DNA from: Allacma fusca
Lineage: Eukaryota > Arthropoda > Collembola > Symphypleona > Sminthuridae
Reading direction: 5' to 3'
NCBI GenBank assembly: GCA_947179485.1
Contig: OX359250.1
Span: forward strand, 26,484,654 to 26,548,653
Length of the DNA stretch: 64,000 nt
In this document: positions 56,960-64,000 of the stretch, one piece after another
Layout of the letters: each line of letters begins with the position of its first letter
Numbering within the stretch: the first letter of the stretch is position 1
Made by a program: the position numbers and the translations under genes
The notes under the pieces: model-generated
Databases searched by the model: none
Told to the model about the DNA's origin: nothing
Seen by the model: only the letters and a program-made list of their open reading frames with translations

Positions 56960-57770
56960 GGGTTTATTGAAGTTACATCTAAGAATTTCTTCGGGAATCA
57001 GCATTGAATAATTTGTAATTTATTATATATCGTCTTTAAAAAATTGTTTACTACAAAAATAAAACAATCCCTCTGATTGGAGCACTAGTTTTCTTTCACT
57101 TACAAGTAGATGCATTGCGAAAGTGTTCAATAAATTATCCTTCCTTCCCCATCATTGGCTGCCTCTTTCGCTCTTGATTACACCAACATTACATCAGTCA
57201 CCAACTTCATCATTTTTCCATTACCCAGTTATCTTTCTACACTTTCAAATTCATTCCCATAAATTCTCGTCAACCCTCACCCACCCAAAACACTCTCGCT
57301 CTCAGAGTTTTACCCCTGAAGTCCCCTATAAGTATTTTTAATACGACATCAAAATCCCCACAACAATACGAAAAATCCCTTCATGAACCGTTACCTCAAC
57401 GAGATTTTACTCTCACTATCAATTTAATAATTTTCTCTGTCACACACAAGGTACTCCTCGATACGAACCCCATCCCCCAATTGCATTTTTTTTCCTTAGA
57501 ACAAAACTGACTCAAATATTTACTTTACTAGACAATAAACAATTTACCACAATGGTGCTCCGTATAAGATCATGCAGTTCGAAACGCTACAGTTTGCATG
57601 GTTGGGTTGCGCTTATAGAGAGGCTCATGATTCTACTATTTGTGATATAATTATCCATATGCATCCAGGAATGAACTCATCGTTAATGTGATAATGGAAT
57701 AATGTACTTATGAAGCTCGATCGAACTTAAATATTAATACAAGCATGGAACAAATGAAGCAAAATTTTAT
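56960..57770. other. RPN10 3' region and pyrimidine-rich intergenic DNA
   Basis: AATAAA at 57058-57063 lies about 100 bp after the RPN10 stop. From about 57130 to 57350 the plus strand is strongly pyrimidine-rich (tcttcc, ccctc, tttcc runs) without a regular repeat. No gene is supported. Confidence 0.5.
57058..57063 (+). terminator. RPN10 polyadenylation signal AATAAA
   Basis: Canonical hexamer 99 bp downstream of the RPN10 stop codon, the first one in the 3' region. Confidence 0.6.
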
Positions 57771-57854
57771 TGTCAGAAGTGGGATTCGAACCCACGCCCG
57801 GAAGACCGGACTGCGACCTGAACGCAGCGCCTTAGACCACTCGGCCATCCTGAC
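57771..57854 (-). tRNA. tRNA-Leu (anticodon CAG)
   Basis: The minus strand folds into a full class II cloverleaf. The acceptor stem is GTCAGGA with TTCTGAC (one G-U pair). The D arm carries the A box (GGCCGAGTGGTCTAAGGC region). The anticodon arm CTGCG-TTCAGGT-CGCAG has anticodon CAG. A long variable arm with a CCGG/CCGG stem follows, then a T arm with the B box GGTTCGAATCC. TTTT follows the 3' end on the transcribed strand (about 57763-57766), a pol III terminator. No intron and no encoded CCA. Confidence 0.96.
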
Positions 57855-58465
57855 TCTTGAGAGAGAGGCCTCAGGTTATTCTTGTATGAAGCACAGTGGA
57901 AAGGCGGGAAAGATAGCCGTTGTTGGCTTTTGGCCACCTGTTTGTTTATCTCCGTACAAGTTCCAAATAAAGCTCCCTATTATATGTCTTACGTCTAATA
58001 AGTCTGACTCTGTAGTATATAGTCTGTATCAGAATTGAGAATGGGAAGGATTCTATTAAAAAAGTGCACGTCCCGTCTTTAACGACAAACTCCTTAAAGT
58101 TTCAATCCTGGAGTTTCAGCACTACTTCACATTCTTTTCCGAAGGTTCATGGTAAGAACTGACTTATGTATATAATTAATAATTTTTTCCTATTCTCAGA
58201 TTTTTATTAAAATATTCACTATTTTTCCCTCCATTAACAGAACTGTGCTAATCAATTTTTATAAGTGATAAAATAGTTGGTATATTAAATCCCTGTCTTA
58301 AGTATTGTGTAATTTGTGTACGCTGCTACTAAATATTATGAGATGAATTTCTGAAAACAAATTAAATCGAATAAACAATTTGGTTAAAGATATTTAATAA
58401 TTATTGTAAAATTTAAATTTTGGAGATGTAGTGGAGTTAATAGTGTTTTGATTTTTGAATTAGAA
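57855..58465. other. Intergenic region between tRNA-Leu and SAS-6
   Basis: No gene recognised. The divergent arrangement means the promoter of SAS-6 must lie here; no specific motif was identified. Confidence 0.45.
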
Positions 58466-60622
58466 ATGACTGGACTTACCGTGGGTGGGTCGGGAGATCA
58501 CGTTGGGAAATACACCAAAGTGCTACCGGTCTCAGTGCGTAAAGATGCGGGGCTGTTCCATCCAAATGGGGAGAATATCTCACCGAATCAGAGTCACATG
58601 CAGTCAAGTGGAGAGCAAAGGGAGTTTGTTCGGTTCACGTTGACCTGTCCGTCCGCAGCTTATGGGACCATGAATCCTCACAAGGAGATTGTCCTGCGGA
58701 TGACGAGTGATGACAACCCCTTATTTTACTACCACCTCCGGGTGACGGAAGCGGAGTTCCCGACATTGCGACAGCAGCAAGGGTTACTGGTCGACTTTTC
58801 CGATTTCCCGGCACAGTTGGAAAGTCTCCTGGACAAGTGTGGGTCGGTGGGAGGGAGGCAGGAAGAGGATTTTGGCTTGTCCAAGCCCAAGTTTATCCTG
58901 GTTATGAAAATCTCTGAGAGAAATACTGTGCTTGATATTGTGGAGTCGAATCCTTTCAAGTACCTCTGCCACTTGTCCCTTGAGATCAAGCCTGGGAGTG
59001 ATTCTGAAGTGAAGAAATTCCTTGGGGATGTGACCAGTACCCTTAAAAAAGATTTGAACTTACTTCAAGAAAAATACAGTCACTTGTCCAGCTCCATGGA
59101 AACAGAACTGACGAGGGTGAATAGACTGTATGAAGCTAAATGTGCGGAATTCAACCAACTCCGGGAAGAAGTACACAATCAGACGAGCTCCATGACCTCT
59201 AGGCATTTCCATGAACTGACGGAAGAGAAAGAAAAGTTGCTAAAATTGCAGTCGGAACTAGTGGCCAGGTTTGATCAGGAGCGGATGGACACTGAGAAGC
59301 AGAATAAGCAAGTATGGAGTTTGTAATTAGCTACCTGTACTAAGAATGATTTGGGTGGCTCTCTGAAGTCGTTTATAAGTCCGTTGGAGTAATTATTATA
59401 AATTAATGTTTATTCGTAGGCACTCAAAGCTTTACAAACTCGAATAGCAACCTTGGAGTCAGACAACCAGAGCTTAGTGCTGGTGAAGGGAAACCAGGAA
59501 AGTGCGCTACAAGATGCAACGAACCGCCTGCAAAATTGTGGTGAGGAACTTAAAAAACTTCAGCAAGAACTTTCAAGTGTACGGCAGCAAAATACGAAAC
59601 TTGACTACGACTACCATCAAATTAGAATGACTAAGGCGGAGTGTCAGAGGGAGATACAATCTCTGGAGAAAACCATTAAGAAAAATGAAGAAACTATTCA
59701 AAAGCAACACGATACTATCATAGGGCTCAACTACGAGAAGAAGCAACTGGAAGAACAGAAACAAGTTCTAACTAAAGACATAGAGAAAGTTAAAGCCTCC
59801 AGTAAAATCACAGCTTCGGAACTAGGTAAAGCAAATGAAATAATAAAAAAACTACAGGATGATATTCGCAATTCTCATGCAAAGTACAAGCTGCAGGCGT
59901 CCACATTGGCCGAAAACGACCGAAATATTCAGGAGCTAGAGAAACGAATCAATGAACTTGAACGTGAATTGTCAGATCTTCGCTCAAAACTTAAGGCCAC
60001 AGAAGAAGAGCTGGTAAGTACGAAAACAGAACTGCACGACACGAAGGAAAAGGCAACAGACTTTGAAAATAAAATCCAAAGCAATGAGAACATGATTTCG
60101 TGGCTGAATAAGCAACTGAACGAACTACAAGGACTAAGCGAATTAAACAAATTCCGAGCTAATTTGACTCAACAAGATCCTGCAAATAAAAATGACATAA
60201 GCTCCTTGGGTACTGTCATCCCCAAAAGTGGAAGACTGGTCTCTAGAAACCCTCCCAACCGAACGCTGTCGGACAGCCAAAACAATAATATTACCGGTAA
60301 CCCAATTCAAACTAGTCCCTCGTGGTTACATTTATACCAGAGCAATGGCAATACCAACCACGACATGGATCTCAGTTCCAGACTGGAACATGTTTCTGCA
60401 TTAGGAGCTATTTTGAATCAAGCCAGGCCTGGTGCAAGAGCTGAAGCCGGACAGACGGATGAGCAAGTTAAAGCAAGTGGAAACGATTATGAAGCAAATT
60501 GCGCCAAATCCTCAAAAGGCAATGGTAATGCGAAGCAACCGTCATGGGCAAAGAGTAAACCCAAAGTAACTCTAGATACCATGATTAACAAACCGACTTT
60601 TCCCATTTGGAAAAACAAGTGA
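58466..60622 (+). CDS. SASS6: SAS-6 centriole assembly protein (SASS6)
   Basis: Two exons, 58466-59311 and 59420-60622, joined in phase 0 across a 108-nt intron, give 682 residues (human about 657). The N-terminal globular domain (about 1-180) carries LRVTEAEFPTLRQQQGLLVDF and the PISA motif region ending SNPFKYLCHLSLEIKPGSD. A very long heptad-rich coiled coil follows (about 185-510), then a polar, low-complexity tail ending near KVTLDTMINKPTFPIW. SAS-6 dimers oligomerise through the head domain into the nine-fold cartwheel that templates the centriole. The start is the first ATG with a plausible upstream stop context; the frame is open a little further upstream without another ATG. Confidence 0.93.
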
Positions 60623-60982
60623 AATAACTTGCCAATGCTCACCAATACTGTAATTACGATCTGTAATATTTAATGTATTTATATAATTATTTTTATAGAT
60701 ATCTGGCTACTTTGACAAAGCTAATGACTAATTATTTGTTTATTGAAACACTGTAGGTTACTCACCTCGCTAATCTTGTATTTTTTGTATCCAATTTTAA
60801 AATATTTTGTAAAGTGCATAAAGAATTAGAATACTATTAAAATTTGCAGCCAAATTAATGGTGATTGTGTGCATCGAAGCTAATAGCCAGGTAAAGGGTA
60901 AAGTAAGACATCGTGAGTTGCTGTAGCCAACGAAAAAGATAGAATTACTTGAGCACGCTTGATTTTATTGAAAAATTATTTT

Positions 60983-62555
60983 TTAAAACGATTTTGATAA
61001 ATTGTAGCTTTTCGAAACAGTGTTGTTCTCAAATCTGTAAAACAATAGGGTGATTAAGTAAAACCGAATTGATTGATTTGTACCTTTCGGATTTGGAAGC
61101 TTTAGGTAACGTGTAGTGGTCACGATAAGTTTTCGTTCTCCTCCGTTCCTTTGGAAATACGAATTCTGAAGCTACTCCAGTCTTCTTGTTCTTCAGGCGT
61201 GGCATTTTATCGTACTGAAAACCAGCTGTGCCGACTGATTCCAAACAGTAGTTAGTCTTGTAGTTGTTGATATCATCCGTGAAAATGCTTAAAAAGCTAA
61301 TGATCTTATCTTGATCCGGTAAGCATCTTCCTAAACATTGTAACAAGGAAGAGTCCCTGGTAACAGCTTGATGAAAGTCATGCGCCCTAATTGTACCAGT
61401 TCTACTCATATCCAATTTCTTCATTAACATTTCAACGATTTCCCGAACATGTTCATGAATTTCAAACTCATCTTGGCCAGCGACCGTATCAGTTAGACAA
61501 TCCAACACCAATGTCATGATCTCCTTTCGCTCAACCGTCCCATTAAAGTCCAAGTCATAAATGTTAAAGCAATACTTGATCTGTTCTTCAAATGTCCCCC
61601 GAAGGAATATCGACAGTATCTGAACCCATTCCGAGAAACTTATCTAAAATCACCATTAAAACCTTATTAAGAAAGTAAAAATAGAAGTAATAAAAATCAT
61701 GGAAAGCTTGACGGCACAATTATGTCATAATTGAAATCAATAATTATTGCGTACAAATCCTTCCCCGTCAGCGTCAAAATAATGAAACATTTGATCCAAC
61801 ATAATGTCATCCGTGATGTCAAAAGAGGTTCGACAAAAATCCGTAAAAAGTGATCTGTTCATGTAACCCTGCCGGGGTGGGACGTCAGTGATGACGTTGA
61901 ACATTTTGTGTAAATTATGAATCTGGAAAATATCACCAATATTTTTAAAAATTTAAAATTAAGTACGCGATCTAAAATCCAAAAAGGATTTTATTATAGT
62001 CACCAGCATGCATTCATATTAGATATTGACCTCTTGAATATTAAAATGGAGCTTCTTCGTCATATACTCAAATCTTTGAAACTGTGGGAGAGTTTGTACA
62101 TAAGCTTCCTCTTCTTTCCGAGTCATTCCTTTTATTTTGGGATGATGTCTCGTTCTTCGGACCTTCGACTCTGGCACCGGCGTTTGAGCCGACACAGTGT
62201 AAATAGGTACATCTTTCTTAACCCCAAATAAAGACAGGTCACTGACTTGCTCGTCAACGCCCTTCCGACCCAAAGCCACTCGACTATGAAGTGCATTTAT
62301 GTAGTCGGGCTGGGTCGCGTCAATGATTAAATGACGATTTTGAGACTCTCTCCGCCCTCCCAATGAACTGCGTCTGTGGCTGTAACGGTGAGCTTGCTGG
62401 TATGAAGCACGGGAGTGTGATTGGACTTCCTGATATTTAGCTTCCGCCATTTCATCGAATTCTTTGTGAACAGCGAATTTACTGAAAACTAGACTTAAGG
62501 TAGGGCGTGCAGACAGATGGGAATCTTTATTTTGTAATTTTATCTGAGACCCCAT
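60983..62555 (-). CDS. Calaxin/EFCAB1-like EF-hand protein with long N-terminal extension
   Basis: Exons 62031-62555, 61755-61922, 61084-61643 and 60983-61034 give 434 residues. The last, 49-nt intron is inferred from GTACAA...TTTTACAG; reading through it would end at 61029 instead (435 residues). Residues 1-175 are basic and polar with no recognised domain. The EF-hand part matches calaxin (EFCAB1): FDADGEG, ISFSEWVQILSIFLRGTFEEQ, then loops DLDFNGTVERKE and DMSRTGTIRAHD. Calaxin binds axonemal outer dynein arms and regulates cilia and sperm motility; it is about 211 residues, so the extension is unusual. Tandem paralogue at 63152-63996, same strand and same exon boundaries. Confidence 0.8.
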
Positions 62556-63151
62556 TGGGATGCTAATTAAAATATTATTTTGCTATTGATGTGTGGTAGC
62601 AAAATTTTAAACGAATTTTTCCCCCGTATTCTGAGTATAATTTGGAAACAAACGTTTTCTAATTTAGCATATAATATAATTATTAAATTAGTTCATTTGC
62701 CTTTATTAAATTTAGCAGATGTCGATCTTGGAATAACTTACACATGGATAATTTTGGTTTCTCAATCTACACTATCATAATGCCACAGTACGAATGACAT
62801 TTGGATATTAATAATGCAGAACAGTGACTCTTATGACTGTAATAGCAAAAATTTCAGCAAGTAAATGAAAGATTGGCAAAAATAAAAATATTGAAGAATG
62901 ATTAGAAATAATAATAAAAGTAATGTCGTGAAAAAGATGAAATCGTGTAAAGAGCAGAGAATAAAAAAAACTCTGGATCTAAAAATAAAATAATATTGTT
63001 GATTATTTTAACATGTATTTCGGTTTCTATATTGATTAACCCCAAATGAGATTTATTGAAATAAGAAAACGGGGTTAAAATAATATGTAATAATATTTAT
63101 TACAAGTACTTAAGATGGATATCAGCTTAATGGAAACAACACCAAGTCATC
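62556..63151. other. Intergenic gap between the two EF-hand genes
   Basis: AT-rich sequence with no supported feature. It should contain the 3' end of the upstream paralogue and the promoter of the 62555 gene. Confidence 0.45.
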
Positions 63152-63996
63152 TCATAATGACTTGGGCTTCCCAACAAATTTTTTCAGGACGGAAGTTGAT
63201 GCTGATGGTCTCGCAGCACGCTCTGTATTGGAATTGTAGCGAAGTCTTTCGGTAGGGTAACTACTGTAACTGGGTAAGGAGTAATTGGTTGCGAAGTCCT
63301 TGTAGTCCCAGATGATGAGTGCCATTAAAGCCCGGATTTTCCTTTCTTCGGGCAAGCAAGGACCTAGGATTTGAAGAGACAAGGGATCTCGCATAACCCC
63401 TTCTCTAAAGCTGTCCATTGTGATCTGGCCCGTGCCCTCAGAGTCCAACTGAGTCATGATCATATTAGCCATGTCCCGGATGCTGTCATTCATGTCATCA
63501 TCATCATCTAATGGGGCATTGAGAGTGTGGCGAATGAGTGCCATAACCTCCGCCCGCCCAATTCCTCCATCGCCATTTAAATCGTAGACAGCATAACAGA
63601 ACTTTATATGCTCATCTAAAGTTCCTCGGATGATAATTGATATATTTGAGAGGAACTCTGTCACAGATATCTACGGAGTAATTATTTTAATAATTATTTC
63701 TTCTTGCATTACTGTATGTGAATTGTGAGAGCTCCCTGTTCCTGTCACTTCTTTAGAACATGGAAGGAACTCTACTTTAATTTAATGGGAATCCAATAGG
63801 GAATGCTTTCTTCAAAAATATCGCTTACACTTCCTTCCCCACCGGCATCAAAATAATTAAAAATCTGATCCAACATCACATTATCGGTTATTCCTAGGAC
63901 TTGAATAAAAAACAGTCGGAACAAGGCACGATTCATGTCCCCGGGCGTCCCAAAAACTTGTGTCATAGTTTTGAACATTTTCTGGAAATCTCTTAC
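63152..63996 (-). CDS. Calaxin/EFCAB1-like EF-hand protein, second copy, partial (5' end outside window)
   Basis: Two exons are visible: 63829-63996 (56 codons, exactly the length and phase of the matching exon in the neighbour) and 63152-63670. The upstream acceptor GCAG occupies the last bases of the window, so the N-terminal exon(s) lie beyond. Motifs: KMFKTMTQVFG, FNYFDAGGEGS (first loop degraded), TEFLSNISIIIRGTLDEHIKFC, a canonical Ca loop DLNGDGGIGRAE and a weaker DSEGTGQITMDS, then LGPCLPEERK as in calaxin. The basic tail ends KKFVGKPKSL. Probable axonemal dynein regulator. One full Ca site is better preserved here than in the neighbour, suggesting divergence of function. Confidence 0.8.
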
Positions 63997-64000
63997 CTGC

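Noticed and set aside
58729..58989. Antisense ORFs within SAS-6
   Set aside because: Shadows of the conserved SAS-6 coding frame.
60929..61084. Simple read-through end of the first EF-hand gene at 61029
   Set aside because: A 49-nt intron with a strong TTTTACAG acceptor gives an equally open, basic C-terminal tail like its paralogue. Splicing was preferred, though read-through is not excluded.

Overview
The window is nuclear DNA of an animal, most likely an arthropod. A springtail or a related hexapod is my inference; no single sequence here proves it. The evidence is AT-rich sequence, short GT-AG introns (31 to about 2200 nt), metazoan housekeeping genes (RPN10, SAS-6, AUP1, TMLHE), an arthropod-style SMYD protein, and an NB-ARC/TPR gene of a type often expanded in springtails. 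All multi-exon models were built by hand from splice signals, reading phase and family resemblance. They have not been tested against transcripts.

Layout. 1-7183: a small Ly6-like secreted gene (1121-1769) in a repeat-rich stretch with a Tc1/mariner/pogo-type MITE and a dead non-LTR reverse transcriptase fragment. 7184-8835 (-): AUP1, five exons. 11214-12942 (+): trimethyllysine dioxygenase (TMLHE). 14153-16697 (+): a SET/MYND (SMYD) protein. 16844-19868 (-): an Rrp6/EXOSC10-like protein whose exonuclease active site is largely lost. 21545-23026 (+): an intronless secreted subtilase resembling bacterial bacillopeptidase F. 26512-30988 (+): a chymotrypsin-fold serine protease homolog that lacks the catalytic histidine. 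39298-42936 (+): an NB-ARC protein with 17 near-identical 42-residue TPR repeats. 54869-56959 (+): proteasome subunit RPN10. 57771-57854 (-): tRNA-Leu(CAG). 58466-60622 (+): centriole protein SAS-6. 60983-62555 and 63152-63996 (-): two tandem calaxin/EFCAB1-like EF-hand genes, the second cut by the window edge.

The genes show no operon-like logic. They are ordinary dispersed metazoan genes, apart from the tandem EF-hand pair. A loose theme is degenerate enzymes: a pseudo-exonuclease, a pseudo-protease and a SET domain with altered motifs.

The most striking part is 30989-54868, a mobile-element graveyard around the NB-ARC/TPR gene. Exact termini and target-site duplications (TSDs) can be read for many elements. 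Two copies of one family (32113-33721 and 47229-49009) lie in opposite orientation either side of the NB-ARC gene. One is split by a hAT-like element with a perfect 8-bp TSD, the other by a solo LTR with a perfect 5-bp TSD, and each copy serves as the empty-site control for the other. At least five hAT-like elements (8-bp TSDs) share an odd design: both ends are filled with degenerate iterations of one short word, a different word for each element (TAGGCA, CTTGAC, GGCATTTT, ACCCGT, GAATTCAATT). I regard this recurring word-array design as the best candidate for something undescribed here.
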